From: Candidatus Dormiibacterota bacterium
GTDB lineage: Bacteria > Chloroflexota > Dormibacteria > Aeolococcales > Aeolococcaceae
Reading direction: 5' to 3'
Assembly (NCBI GenBank): GCA_003132525.1
Contig: PKXZ01000019.1
Span: 1-54,808 of the forward strand
DNA: 54,808 bases
In this document: in pieces, positions 41,487 to 50,260 of the stretch
Layout of the letters: each line of letters starts with the position of its first letter
Position numbering within the stretch: the first letter of the stretch is position 1
Made by a program: the position numbers and the translations under genes
The notes under the pieces: model-generated
What the model was told of the DNA's origin: nothing
The model's input: only the letters and a program-made list of their open reading frames with translations
The model's database searches: none

Positions 41487-41950
41487 TGCCGCCGGCGAGG
41501 AAACCGGGCGACAACACGCTGGCGGTCAACCGGCGCGCTCGATACGAGTACAGCATCGTCGAGTCGCTCGAGGCGGGTATCGAGCTCACCGGTACCGAGG
41601 TGAAATCGCTCCGGACCGGGCGCATCCAGTTGCGCGAGGGTTACGTGCGCGTTGAGAACGGCCAGGCGTGGCTGATGCAGGTGAACATCGCCTCGTACCA
41701 GCACGGCAACCGCAACAACCCCGAGCCGGAGCGGCGCCGTCGCCTGCTTCTGCACAAGCGCGAGATCGAGTACCTCGACGGGCGCGTGCACACGCAGGGG
41801 CTCACGATCATCCCGCTCAAGCTGTATCTGGTTCGCAACCGGGTCAAGGTCGAGATCGGCCTCGCACGGGGCAAGAAGCTCTGGGACAAGCGCCAGGACG
41901 TCGCCAAGCGCGACGCCGAGCGCGACATGGAACGCGCCATCAAACGCTGA
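41486..41950 (+). CDS. smpB: SsrA-binding protein SmpB
   Basis: 154 aa OB-fold protein that brings tmRNA to stalled ribosomes. NRRARYEYSIVES, ELTGTEVKSLR, LMQVNIASYQHGN and the basic C-terminal tail GKKLWDKRQDVAKRD are family motifs. Last gene of the ileS operon; it ends 11 bases before the convergent hflX. Its partner ssrA is 3.2 kb downstream. Confidence 0.97.
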   Translation: MPPARKPGDNTLAVNRRARYEYSIVESLEAGIELTGTEVKSLRTGRIQLREGYVRVENGQAWLMQVNIASYQHGNRNNPEPERRRRLLLHKREIEYLDGRVHTQGLTIIPLKLYLVRNRVKVEIGLARGKKLWDKRQDVAKRDAERDMERAIKR

Positions 41951-41961
41951 TCGCGTCGCGT

Positions 41962-43185
41962 TCAGCCGGTCGCTGTACGAAACTCGCTTGGCGGTGGTGC
42001 GGCCTGCGACGCGGCACTCGGGCGGTTTGCCTTGATGTCGGGGACCAGCTGGGCGGCGAGGGCGTCGATGCGCTGGCGGAGCTCGCGCAAACCGGTCCCG
42101 CGCGTGGCGCTGACCGCCAGCGCCGAGACGCCGGCGATGTCGCCGAGCCGCAGGCGCGCGGCGCGTACCTCGGATGCGGTGAGGCGATCGACCTTGCTCA
42201 GCGCCAGGATCATCGGCTGATCGCAGTCCATCGAGCGCAGCGTCTCGAGCACGGTCACGAGCTGCTGCTCCGCGTCGGGGTGCGAGGCGTCGACCACGAG
42301 ACAGAGCATGTGGGCCTGGCGCACCTCCTCGAGGGTTGCCGCGAACGCCTCGACGAGCTCGGTGGGAAGCTTCTGGATGAAGCCGACCGTGTCGGTGAGG
42401 ATGACGAGCTTGCCTGACGGCAGCTCCAGGCGGCGGGACGTGGGATCGAGGGTTGCGAACAGCAGGTCGTCGGCGAGGACCCGGCTGCGGGTGAGGACGT
42501 TGAGCAAGGTCGATTTGCCCGCGTTCGTATACCCGACCAGGGCGCACGAAGCGAGCGGGACGTTGGTGCGCGCGGTGCGCCGCGTCCGGCGCTGCCGTTC
42601 GATCACGACGAGACGTTCGCGCAGGCGCTTGAGCTGCTGCCGGATGAGGCGGCGGTCCACCTCGATCTGCTTCTCTCCAGGACCACCACGGAGCCCAACG
42701 CCGCCGCGCTGGCGCTCGAGGTGGGACCACCCGCCGGCCAGGCGGGGGAGCAGATGCTCGAGCTGTGCCATCTCGACCTGCACGCGGCCCTCGGCGGTGA
42801 TGGCCCGGCGGGCGAAGATGGCGAGGATCACCTCGGTCCGATCGAGGACGGGCACACCCCACTCCTCCTGGAGGTTGCGCTGCTGGCGCGGTGTGAGCTG
42901 GTCGTTGCAGAGCACGGCGGGGCTGCCGAGCTCGGCGAGATGCGATGCGAAGGCGGCGACCACGCCGGAGCGGAAGAATGTCGCCGGGTGCGGATCGCGG
43001 AGCGAGATCAGGCTCCGCTCGAGGACCTCGGTCCCGAGAGTGCGAGCCAGCTCCTCGAGTTCGTCGAGCTCGATGTCTCGCTGCTCGCGCTCGTCCCGGG
43101 ACGCGACGGTCCCGATGACGATCACCTGCTTCAGCTTCGCGCCGACCGCCGGGTCAGCTCCAGACGGCGCGTCGAAATGGGGCAA
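41962..43185 (-). CDS. hflX: GTPase HflX
   Basis: 407 aa ribosome-binding GTPase that splits stalled ribosomes. The N-terminal HflX domain (DQLTPRQQRNLQEEW, RVQVEMAQLEHLLPRL, GGPGEKQIEVDRR) is followed by the G domain: G1 GYTNAGKST, DDLLFATLDPTSR, G3 DTVGF and G4 SKVD. The C-terminal part is short. The apparent start at 43185 is TTG (GTG 43125 would also be possible but would trim the N-terminal strand). Convergent with smpB, so both ribosome-rescue genes end face to face. Confidence 0.93.
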   Translation of the reverse strand: MPHFDAPSGADPAVGAKLKQVIVIGTVASRDEREQRDIELDELEELARTLGTEVLERSLISLRDPHPATFFRSGVVAAFASHLAELGSPAVLCNDQLTPRQQRNLQEEWGVPVLDRTEVILAIFARRAITAEGRVQVEMAQLEHLLPRLAGGWSHLERQRGGVGLRGGPGEKQIEVDRRLIRQQLKRLRERLVVIERQRRTRRTARTNVPLASCALVGYTNAGKSTLLNVLTRSRVLADDLLFATLDPTSRRLELPSGKLVILTDTVGFIQKLPTELVEAFAATLEEVRQAHMLCLVVDASHPDAEQQLVTVLETLRSMDCDQPMILALSKVDRLTASEVRAARLRLGDIAGVSALAVSATRGTGLRELRQRIDALAAQLVPDIKANRPSAASQAAPPPSEFRTATG

Positions 43186-43275
43186 CTAGCGCGTCACCGG
43201 TCCGGCCGACACCTGGAGCATCCGATCAGCCTACCAACGGCGCCCGCAGTCTGCTGAGGCGCCCCGTCCTCGACC

Positions 43276-44520
43276 TCATGCAGGTGCCGCAGATCCCGGG
43301 ACCTTGAGTTGGATCACCGCGCTGCCGGCCAGGGTGAGCCCGGCGGCGACCAGCACCGCGAAGGTCGTCGAGACCCCGAGAACGGGTCCCGCGAGCGCTG
43401 ACCCGACCGGCACGCCGGAGAAGTTCAGCGCCATCGCGACAGCGAAGGCTCGTCCGAACCATGCCCTGGCGGTGCGGCGCTGGCGCAGCGAGAAGGCGCT
43501 CACGCTGGAGGCGGCATCCGCGCCACCGGCGATCGCGATGCCGACGGCGATCAGCGCCAGCGACGGCAGCAGCAGCGCCAGGACGGCCACACCCATGACC
43601 GCGCCGAAGATCGACATCGACTCGCGCTCGCGCCCTTCGGTCCGGATCCGGCCGGCCACCAGCGCGGCGGGGATCCCTGCGGCACCCGCGAGCGCCAGGA
43701 TCGAGCCAACGACCGCGGCGTTGCCGTGGAGGGCGAAGACGGCCACGGGCAGAGTGACGATCACGATGCCCCAGCCCACGTTGAGCGTCGAGAATCCGAT
43801 GGCGATCCAGCGCAGCGTGCGATTGCCCACCACGTAGCGAAGACCGCGCCACGCCTCGACGAGGATCCTGCCGGACACCTCGGCAGCGTGGACGGGCTCA
43901 GGGACGGCCTGCAGGACGGCGGCGCCGGCAACGAATCCGACCGTTGCACCGACCAGCGCCGCCAGGCTGCCGAACACGGCGATGAGGCCGCCGGCGAGCG
44001 CGGGGCCGGCGATATTCGCGATGCCGTAGCAGACGCTGTCGGCTGCGTTGCCACGGTCCCAGAGATCGCGCGGCACCAGGAGTGGGAAGAACGAACGTGC
44101 ACCCGCGATGCTCAGCGTGCTGGTGACCGATCCACCGACCAGCAACAGGTACAGGCCCCAGACGAGCAGATGATTCGCGGAGGCGAGGATGACGATGACC
44201 GTCATGGTCACCGCGGCCACGAGGAAGTCGAGGGTCATGAGCCGTTTGCGTCCATGACGATCGAGGAGCGCGCCCGCAACCGGAGCGAGCAGCAGTCCCG
44301 GAAAGATGAGCAGGAAGAGGCTCAAGCCCGCGACGCTCGGCGAGTGATATCGCTGCAACGCGAAAAGGACGAGACCCACCGTCAACATCTGCGCGGCCGT
44401 CCGGGTGAGCAGCGAACTGAGCAGCAGCTGACGGAACCCGGAGACGCGCAGCAGCTGGCGATATGTCGAGGGAGCCGCGACGACGCCTTGTCCGGTGGTC
44501 ATTTCGACGACCTTGGACAT
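43276..44520 (-). CDS. Major facilitator superfamily transporter
   Basis: 414 aa with about twelve membrane helices in two halves. Between helices 2 and 3 the MFS motif A appears as LLDRHGRKRLM. The type resembles MFS_3/enterobactin-exporter or multidrug efflux proteins. Substrate unknown. It ends about 90 bases from hflX on the same strand; the 139-base gap upstream (44521-44659) has no recognisable gene. Confidence 0.85.
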   Translation of the reverse strand: MSKVVEMTTGQGVVAAPSTYRQLLRVSGFRQLLLSSLLTRTAAQMLTVGLVLFALQRYHSPSVAGLSLFLLIFPGLLLAPVAGALLDRHGRKRLMTLDFLVAAVTMTVIVILASANHLLVWGLYLLLVGGSVTSTLSIAGARSFFPLLVPRDLWDRGNAADSVCYGIANIAGPALAGGLIAVFGSLAALVGATVGFVAGAAVLQAVPEPVHAAEVSGRILVEAWRGLRYVVGNRTLRWIAIGFSTLNVGWGIVIVTLPVAVFALHGNAAVVGSILALAGAAGIPAALVAGRIRTEGRERESMSIFGAVMGVAVLALLLPSLALIAVGIAIAGGADAASSVSAFSLRQRRTARAWFGRAFAVAMALNFSGVPVGSALAGPVLGVSTTFAVLVAAGLTLAGSAVIQLKVPGSAAPA

Positions 44521-44659
44521 GTGGTTCGGCGCGGTTTATGGGCGCGTGGAGACGCCACGACGGAAAACACGCTCCAAGCCTACCAATGCCCGCTGTTTTC
44601 GCGGAACGCGACCACGCGGGACCACCGCGATGCTCCAGGAATGCCGCACGCGCGATGCG

Positions 44660-45049
44660 CTACGTCCCCTGATAGACCGGCTTGCGTCCTTCCGCCTCCG
44701 CGTTCCGGCCTTCGAGAAAGTCCTGCGTGTGGAAGAGGGCTCCAAATTGCGCGTCGAGCTTTGACAACGCCTCTTCTTCACCGTGAGCAATCGCCAGATG
44801 AGCAGACGCCAATGAGGTCTTGATGCCAAGCGGACCGCAATCGGCAATCCTGTTCGCGATTCGAACGCCGGCCTCCAGCGCTTCCTTCGCATCCGGCGCC
44901 ACCTGTTGCACTTCTCCCATGCGATATGCCTCTTCGGCGCTCCAGTGATCTCCGGTCAGGATGTAGCGCATGGCGTTTCCCCAACCCACCGCACGCGGGA
45001 ACCGGATGGACGCTCCTCCGCCGGGAAAGTGCCACGGTGGCGTTTCGAG
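44660..45049 (-). pseudogene. Enoyl-CoA hydratase/isomerase remnant (C-terminal half)
   Basis: 129 codons matching only the second half of a crotonase-family protein. FPGGGASIRFPRAVGWGN followed by LTGDHWSAEEAYRMGEVQQV is the usual segment after the active site. The normal N-terminal half (about 120-130 residues, including the CoA-binding loop) is missing: a TGA in frame at 45050-45052 and then the ssrA promoter and gene replace it. No good start codon except GTG 44989. Base composition looks less GC-rich than its neighbours. Probably a relic truncated by rearrangement beside ssrA. Confidence 0.75.
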
Positions 45050-45063
45050 TCAGGCGGACGCGG

Positions 45064-45069
45064 TATGAT
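45064..45069 (+). promoter_or_regulatory. -10 element TATGAT upstream of ssrA
   Basis: TATGAT lies 36 bases before the mature 5' end, consistent with a precursor trimmed by RNase P. The best -35 candidate (TTTCGA, 45043-45048) is weak with a 15-base spacer. Confidence 0.45.
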
Positions 45070-45105
45070 CGGTGGCGCACGCTGATCTCGGACAGCTGCG
45101 CTCAT

Positions 45106-45479
45106 GGGGGCGTACTGGTTTCGACGGGGTCGTGGATCGTGCGAATGCGAGTCGAGCCCCGGGCTCGTAAAACCGGGGAAAATATACGTGCGAATAACGC
45201 ACCCCTCGCCCTCGCTGCGTAAGTAGCAGAGGCGAAAAAAGCTCAGGCTTCGGCCTGACGTCGACCGTCTTCTCGGCTGTGGGAGACGGACCCGACGTTA
45301 ATGCAAGCAGTCTTGCCGCCCGGTGGCGCCTCGGCGCCGGGCGGGACATGCACCGAGGCTGGCCGCAGCCGAGCCTGGTCCCAGGGCGCGATTGAGGTGA
45401 GATGAAAACCGGGACTACACTCGTAGATGTCGCATGGAACGCGGCTTCGGACCCGGGTTCGATCCCCGGCGCCTCCACC
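45106..45479 (+). ncRNA. ssrA: Transfer-messenger RNA (tmRNA)
   Basis: Rescues stalled ribosomes with SmpB. The 5' GGGGGCG pairs with 3' CGCCTCC before an encoded CCA end, forming the acceptor stem. The start continues TACTGGTTTCGACGGGG, and the 3' end has a T-arm GGGTTCGATCCC. The tag frame at 45190-45222 reads Ala-Asn-Asn-Ala-Pro-Leu-Ala-Leu-Ala-Ala then TAA; ALAA endings are the hallmark of proteolysis tags. The exact resume codon (GCG 45190) is inferred. Antisense reading frames here are not genes. Confidence 0.95.
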
Positions 45480-45501
45480 AGCCTCCCGCAGGTCAGCGCG
45501 A

Positions 45502-46197
45502 CTACGGGTTGCTACTGCAGGTGTAGGAGTCGGTGTCGATGAGGTCGGTGAACACGGCATGGAAGCCGCTGGAGTAGCCGAAGAACAGCTCGGTCCCAGA
45601 CGGGATCGCCGCGGGGTTGATCACCGTCGCGGTGTTGGCCGCCATCTGCGTCACGTCACTCGGTGCAGGGCCACTGGGAGCCGGCACCATGGTTCGGGGC
45701 AACCCGGTAGGCAGTTGGGTTGCCAGCACCCCGATGGTGGCCGGGTCGGGTGCCGAGGGGCTGGACGAGCAGTAGCTGTCGGTCCTGACCAGAGCCGCGA
45801 TGCCGTGTTGCGTGAGTGCCTGCTGGAGCGTGGCGGAGTTGAGCATCTGGTTCATGGTCAGAGTCAGCGTGTCGGTGCCGTCGACATTGCTGGTGAGGAT
45901 GAACGCCCCACTCGGGATCGTGCCCGTGCTGTGGGCGGGGGCTGAGGGTTGCATAGCAGCCGTGCTCCGGGCTGGGGTCTCACCGATGGCGCCGGTCAGG
46001 CCCACTGCCAGCGCAGTGCCTGCGGCGACGCCGGTCAGGCCAAGGCCCGCGAATGCGGCGAACCGCCGCCGCCGGCGGGCGCGGCCCCTGCTCGTGATGG
46101 CCGCCAGCGGTGGCGGCTGGGGCGTGGCCACTCCAAAGAGGGCATTGCGCAGTTCCCGGGTCAGGGCGCCGTCGTTCAGGTTCTCGGCGTAGTTCAT
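45502..46197 (-). CDS. Membrane protein downstream of sigma factor, anti-sigma-like
   Basis: 231 aa from ATG 46197 (GGAG in the preceding CGAGGAGACC). A short cytoplasmic region of about 38 residues, an Arg cluster (RRRRR) and one membrane helix (about 46-68) come first, then an external Ser/Thr/Pro-rich domain with two cysteines near the C-terminus. No family motif is recognised. Its position 19 bases after an ECF sigma gene and its topology suggest an anti-sigma or sigma-linked sensor, but no zinc-finger anti-sigma motif (HxxxCxxC) is present. Starts of similar length are common in SigE-family operons of actinobacteria. Confidence 0.65.
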   Translation of the reverse strand: MNYAENLNDGALTRELRNALFGVATPQPPPLAAITSRGRARRRRRFAAFAGLGLTGVAAGTALAVGLTGAIGETPARSTAAMQPSAPAHSTGTIPSGAFILTSNVDGTDTLTLTMNQMLNSATLQQALTQHGIAALVRTDSYCSSSPSAPDPATIGVLATQLPTGLPRTMVPAPSGPAPSDVTQMAANTATVINPAAIPSGTELFFGYSSGFHAVFTDLIDTDSYTCSSNP

Positions 46198-46216
46198 CAC
46201 TCGGTCTCCTCGTGAT

Positions 46217-46780
46217 TCATGGCTTGATCTCCGTGGTGGTGGCGGGTGCGAGCTCACCGCGACGGGCTCTCGTGGCGGGTGCGAGTTCGGTGCGGAGCGC
46301 CGTCGTGTCGGGTGCGAGTTCGCCACGAAGCGCTGTCATGGCCCGTGAGAGGTGAGCCCGGACTGTCCCCGGCGCGATGCCCAACTGCCTGGCGGTCGTC
46401 TCGATGTCCAGATCGAGAAAGACGCGCAGCGAAATCACCTCTCGCTGGCGGGCTGGCAGGCGGCGCAGCGCGTTGAGCACCGCGGCGTCCAGGCCAGTCG
46501 ACTGGCCGTCAGCTGCCGCGATATCACGACCGGTCAGCGTCGTTTCCTTGCTGCGCCGGCGTCACCAGGATGTCCCCGCGTTGAGCGCGGTGCGGACTAC
46601 CCAGGCTGTCGGGGCTGGGTGATTGCTGACCTTCTGCCAGGACGCATAGGCCCTGGCGAACGCTTCGGCGGTCTGGTCCTCAGCCAGCGTCATGTTGCCG
46701 GTGCTGGCAGCCACCGCCCGCAGGCAGGGATCCCAGCTTGCCGCGAAGAACTCGGCGAACTCGGCGTTGTCTTGGCTCAC
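46217..46780 (-). pseudogene. SigE-family ECF sigma factor interrupted by one in-frame TGA
   Basis: One continuous frame of 187 codons with a single TGA (46562-46564). Before it: region 2 (FFAASWDPCLRAVAASTG, EDQTAEAFARAYASW, WVVRTALNAG). After it: RRRSKE, linker, and region 4 with LRRLPARQREVISLRVFLDL and the helix-turn-helix TARQLGIAPGTVRAHLSRA. The TGA falls where related proteins have the second Trp of SWWRRR, so TGG to TGA is the simplest change. Either an inactivated gene or a readthrough site. GTG start at 46780. The C-terminus carries three 11-residue repeats. The membrane protein gene follows. Confidence 0.8.
46235..46333 (-). repeat. Three tandem 33-base repeats encoding xxRxELAPxTx
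   Basis: Units 46301-46333 (ALRGELAPDTT), 46268-46300 (ALRTELAPATR) and 46235-46267 (ARRGELAPATT) follow each other exactly in frame at the C-terminus of the sigma factor. Imperfect at DNA level, so not a sequencing artefact. Confidence 0.85.
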
Positions 46781-46880
46781 ACCCGTTAACCCGCCAGGGA
46801 CCGGAAACGCTTACCTCGATCCACGAAGATTCTGTGCTGCAGCCTGCTCGTCGAGCTGGCCGATGCGAGCCCTCTTGCTC

Positions 46881-47288
46881 CTACCCGACGCGTGACTGGT
46901 CGATGCGCAGCAGATTGCCGGACGGGTCGCGCACGGCACAGTCTCGGGCGCCCCACGGCTGTTCGTTTGGCTCCTCCACGATCTCGGCGCCCCAGGCGCG
47001 CACCTTCTCGAAGGTGGCATCGAGGTCATCGGTGTGGAAGTGAATGCCGTTGAGAGCTCCCTTGGCGAGGAGGGCGGCGAGCGTATCGCCGTCGGCGGGG
47101 CTGCCATGCGTGTAGTTGGTCAGGACGATCTCGACGTCAGGCTGGGACGCGGCGCCGACGGTGATCCAGCGCAGACCTTCGCGGGCGACGTCGCTGCGGA
47201 CATCGAGGCCGAGTGCGTCGCGGTAGAAGGTCAGTGCGAGTTCAGGGTCATGGACCTGAACGAAGCAACAGGCAAGAGAGAGATTCAT
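46881..47288 (-). CDS. VOC-superfamily protein (glyoxalase/bleomycin-resistance fold), copy 1
   Basis: 135 aa. One VOC module: FVQVHDPELALTFYRDALGL at the start, a beta strand IHFHTDDLDATFEKV, and WGARDCAVRDPSGNLLRI at the end. VOC proteins include glyoxalase I, dioxygenases and drug-binding resistance proteins; the substrate is unknown. Clearly similar along its length to the VOC protein at 50730 (shared DxALGL/DTLGL, RWIT, ASQP, DxLAALLAxG). ATG 47288 is 7 bases from TAGCCT. Confidence 0.85.
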   Translation of the reverse strand: MNLSLACCFVQVHDPELALTFYRDALGLDVRSDVAREGLRWITVGAASQPDVEIVLTNYTHGSPADGDTLAALLAKGALNGIHFHTDDLDATFEKVRAWGAEIVEEPNEQPWGARDCAVRDPSGNLLRIDQSRVG

Positions 47289-47295
47289 GCTCACA

Positions 47296-47301
47296 AGGCT
47301 A
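47296..47301 (-). promoter_or_regulatory. -10 element TAGCCT, leaderless promoter of VOC copy 1
   Basis: On the minus strand TAGCCT is followed by 7 bases and the ATG at 47288. The element overlaps the stop codon of the UvrA-like gene. Confidence 0.5.
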
Positions 47302-49737
47302 GGCGAGCCGGCGTGCCGCGCGCTTCTCGGATCCTGCTCGGCCGGCGGGCTGGGCGGATGCGCCGACGTAGGCCGCGAGGTGCTCGCCGGTGAGCGTGGA
47401 CCGACCCGCAACCAGGTCAGCGGGCGTCCCCTCGAAGACGATCCGACCGCCGTCGTGACCGGCGCCAGGACCCAGGTCGATGATCCAGTCGGCATGCGCC
47501 ACGACGGTCTGGTGATGCTCGATGACGATGACCGACTTGCCGGAGTCGACCAGCCGATCGAGGAGGCCGAGCAGCTGCTCGACGTCGGCGAGGTGGAGGC
47601 CTGTGGTCGCCTCGTCGAGAACGTACACGCTGCCTTTCTCGCCGATGTGCGTGGCCAGCTTGAGCCGCTGCCGCTCGCCGCCGGACAGTGTCGTGAGTGG
47701 CTGGCCGAGGATCAGGTAGCCGAGGCCGACGTCGGCGAGCCGGGCGAGGATGACGTGGGCCGCCGCCGTCCGCGACTCGCCGGCACCGAAGAACGCCTCG
47801 GCCTCGTTCACCGACATCGCGAGCACCTCGCTGATGTCGCGCCCGCCGAGGTGGAACTCGAGGACCGACGCCTGGAACCGCTTCCCCTCGCACTCCTCGC
47901 ACACGGTCGTGACTCCCGCCATCATCGCGAGGTCGGTGTAGATGACGCCGGCGCCGTTGCAGCTGGGGCACGCGCCCTCGGAGTTCGCGCTGAACAGCGC
48001 CGGCTTGACGCCGTTGGCTTTCGCGAAGGCGTTGCGGATCGGGTCGAGCAGTCCGGTGTACGTCGCAGGGTTGCTGCGTCGTGAGCCGCGAATGGGTGCC
48101 TGGTCGATCGACACCACATCATCGCCGCCTGGGATCGATCCGTGCACGAGCGAGGTCTTTCCGGAACCGGCGACACCGGTGACGACGACGAGCACACCGA
48201 GCGGGATATCGACGTCGACGTTGCGCAGGTTGTGCACCGACGCGCCACGAATCGGTAGCGTGCCGGTCGGCTTGCGAACGGTTTCCTTGACTGCAGCGCG
48301 GTCGTCGAGGTGCCGGCCGGTGATGGTGTCACTGGCACGGAGCCCATTGACCGTGCCCTCGAAGCACACGCTGCCACCCGCCACACCCGCGCCGGGGCCG
48401 AGGTCGACGACATGGTCGGCGATCGCGATCGTCTGGGGCTTGTGCTCGACGACGAGCACGGTGTTGCCCTTGTCCCGCAATCGCAGGAGCAACTCATTCA
48501 TCCGCTGGATGTCATGCGGGTGCAGGCCCGCGGTGGGCTCGTCGAAGACGTACGTGATGTCTGTGAGGGAGGATCCGAGGTGGCGGATCATCTTGACGCG
48601 CTGCGCCTCGCCACCCGACAGCGTTCCCGATGGGCGTTCGAGTGAGACGTAGCCGAGTCCGATCTCGACGAACGAATCGAGCGTCTGCTGCAGCGAAGAC
48701 AGGAGCGGTCCGACAGACGGCTCGTTGAGACCGCGCGCCCAATCGGCGAGGTCGCTGATCTGCATCGCGCACGCGTCGGCGATGCTGATCCCCTTGATCT
48801 TTGACGACCGAGCGGCTTCGCTCAGCCGGGTGCCACCGCACTCGGGGCAGACGCTGAATGTGACCGCACGCTCCACGAACGCGCGGATGTGCGGCTGGAG
48901 CGCGTCAATGTCCTTGGACAGGAACGACTTCTGGATCCTCGGGATCAACCCCTCATACGTGAGGTTGATGCCTTCGACCTTGATCCGGGTCGCCTCCTTG
49001 TACAACAAGTCATCGCGCTCTTTCTTGGTGTACTTGCGAATCGGCTTGTCGGGGTCGTGGAAGCCGGAACCGCTGAAGATGCGGCCGTACCAGCCGTCGA
49101 CGCTGTACCCGGGGATCAACAGCGCACCTTCCTTGAGCGACTTGCTGTCGTCGTAGAGCTGCGTCAGATCGAAGTCGCCGACCGCACCCCGGCCTTCGCA
49201 GCGCGCGCACATGCCGCCGGTGCGGTTGAACGTCGCCTGCACGGTCTTGCTTGCACCGCGTTCGACCGTGATCGCACCGGACCCTCGGACGGAAGGGACG
49301 TTGAACGAGAAGGCGTTGGGCGAGCCGATGTGCGGCTTCCCGAGCCGGCTGAAGAGGATGCGCAGCATCGCATTGGCATCGGTGGCCGTACCCACCGTGG
49401 AGCGCGGGTCGGCGCCCATCCGCTGCTGGTCCACGATGATCGCTGTCGTCAGCCCTTCGAGGACGTCGACGTCAGGGCGCGCCAGCGTCGGCATGAAGCC
49501 CTGCACGAACGCGCTGTATGTCTCATTGATCAGCCGCTGCGAGTCCGCCGCGATCGTGTCGAACACCAAAGATGTCTTGCCCGAGCCCGAAACGCCGGTG
49601 AAGACGGTCAGCCGGCGTTTCGGGATCTCGACGCTGATGTCCTTGAGGTTGTTCTCACGCGCACCGTGCACGCGAATCCAGTCGTGGCTGTCGGCAACGT
49701 GCGACGTGGGCGGCGGTTTGTCCTTCCTCGAGGCCAT
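47299..49737 (-). CDS. UvrA-like excinuclease ABC-type ATPase (short form)
   Basis: 812 aa, shorter than housekeeping UvrA (about 940-970). Two ABC ATPase units: Walker [10 protein letters not shown] (about 48-56) with signature [11 protein letters not shown], and Walker [10 protein letters not shown] with signature TLSGGERQR. Zinc-binding CxxC pairs appear in CARCEG, CPECGG, CPSCNG and CEECEG. The region that binds UvrB looks reduced. Short UvrA-like proteins (UvrA2, DrrC type) are linked to resistance against DNA-binding drugs. The neighbouring VOC proteins fit this idea, which is inference. ATG start; a near-match TAGAAC lies 7 bases upstream. Confidence 0.92.
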   Translation of the reverse strand: MASRKDKPPPTSHVADSHDWIRVHGARENNLKDISVEIPKRRLTVFTGVSGSGKTSLVFDTIAADSQRLINETYSAFVQGFMPTLARPDVDVLEGLTTAIIVDQQRMGADPRSTVGTATDANAMLRILFSRLGKPHIGSPNAFSFNVPSVRGSGAITVERGASKTVQATFNRTGGMCARCEGRGAVGDFDLTQLYDDSKSLKEGALLIPGYSVDGWYGRIFSGSGFHDPDKPIRKYTKKERDDLLYKEATRIKVEGINLTYEGLIPRIQKSFLSKDIDALQPHIRAFVERAVTFSVCPECGGTRLSEAARSSKIKGISIADACAMQISDLADWARGLNEPSVGPLLSSLQQTLDSFVEIGLGYVSLERPSGTLSGGEAQRVKMIRHLGSSLTDITYVFDEPTAGLHPHDIQRMNELLLRLRDKGNTVLVVEHKPQTIAIADHVVDLGPGAGVAGGSVCFEGTVNGLRASDTITGRHLDDRAAVKETVRKPTGTLPIRGASVHNLRNVDVDIPLGVLVVVTGVAGSGKTSLVHGSIPGGDDVVSIDQAPIRGSRRSNPATYTGLLDPIRNAFAKANGVKPALFSANSEGACPSCNGAGVIYTDLAMMAGVTTVCEECEGKRFQASVLEFHLGGRDISEVLAMSVNEAEAFFGAGESRTAAAHVILARLADVGLGYLILGQPLTTLSGGERQRLKLATHIGEKGSVYVLDEATTGLHLADVEQLLGLLDRLVDSGKSVIVIEHHQTVVAHADWIIDLGPGAGHDGGRIVFEGTPADLVAGRSTLTGEHLAAYVGASAQPAGRAGSEKRAARRLA

Positions 49738-49770
49738 GCTTCTGGTTCTAAGCCCCGGCCAAGCGGTCGC

Positions 49771-50118
49771 TCACCGGTCCTGAATCAGCCCGAGGACGTT
49801 GCCATCGGGGTCGGTGAAGCTGGCCACCAGGCGGCCGCCACCAACGTCGCGAGGGGCGTCCTTCAATGTGCCACCGGCAGCGGTCACATCGGCAAGCTTC
49901 GCCTCGATGTCGTCCACATGCCAGTGCGCCACCGGCGAGGTCATGCCACTATTTGGGACGAGCCCGATCTGCTGGCCCGCCGCCTCGTAGCCGACGTAGT
50001 AGGGGGCGTCCGCCATCGGCTCGACGCCGAGCAGCGCGGTATATACGGGCTTGGCCTTCTCCAGATCGGTAACTGGATGCAGCACGGTCTTGATTCCCTG
50101 GGTTGTCGAGCTGGTCAT
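49771..50118 (-). CDS. VOC-superfamily protein, copy 2
   Basis: 115 aa. [23 protein letters not shown] at the N-terminus, [20 protein letters not shown] in the middle and [13 protein letters not shown] at the C-terminus give a complete VOC domain. It differs more from the other two VOC copies. ATG 50118 has a strong AAGGAG ribosome-binding site 6 bases upstream. Possible promoter TAGCAT at 50159-50164. Divergent from the AraC-type regulator. Confidence 0.85.
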   Translation of the reverse strand: MTSSTTQGIKTVLHPVTDLEKAKPVYTALLGVEPMADAPYYVGYEAAGQQIGLVPNSGMTSPVAHWHVDDIEAKLADVTAAGGTLKDAPRDVGGGRLVASFTDPDGNVLGLIQDR

Positions 50119-50158
50119 GGTCACTCCTTGGACGTGATTGTCGAGGTCCATGACGGCC

Positions 50159-50164
50159 ATGCTA
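50159..50164 (-). promoter_or_regulatory. Possible -10 element TAGCAT of VOC copy 2
   Basis: TAGCAT on the minus strand about 40 bases before ATG 50118; the leader would contain the AAGGAG site. No clear -35. The 142-base divergent region also holds the AraC promoter and possibly its operator. Confidence 0.35.
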
Positions 50165-50260
50165 GGTGTGGCTTCGTGCCAAGCGCTTCTCGAATACTGC
50201 TCGATTTCGGCGGGCCGCCACGCCGCAGGGCAGATGGGACAGGAGGTGGAGAATAGGCGT

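Noticed and set aside
45050-45478. 142-codon frame antisense to ssrA
   Set aside because: Region is fully explained by tmRNA, including acceptor stem, tag and T-arm.
45456-45479. Attachment-site duplication of the ssrA 3' end
   Set aside because: I looked for a second copy of the T-arm/CCA sequence in the window and found none; no integrase is present either.
46562-46564. Genome-wide recoding of UGA to Trp
   Set aside because: TGA serves as a normal stop in most genes here, often overlapping the next start codon, and TGG encodes Trp throughout.
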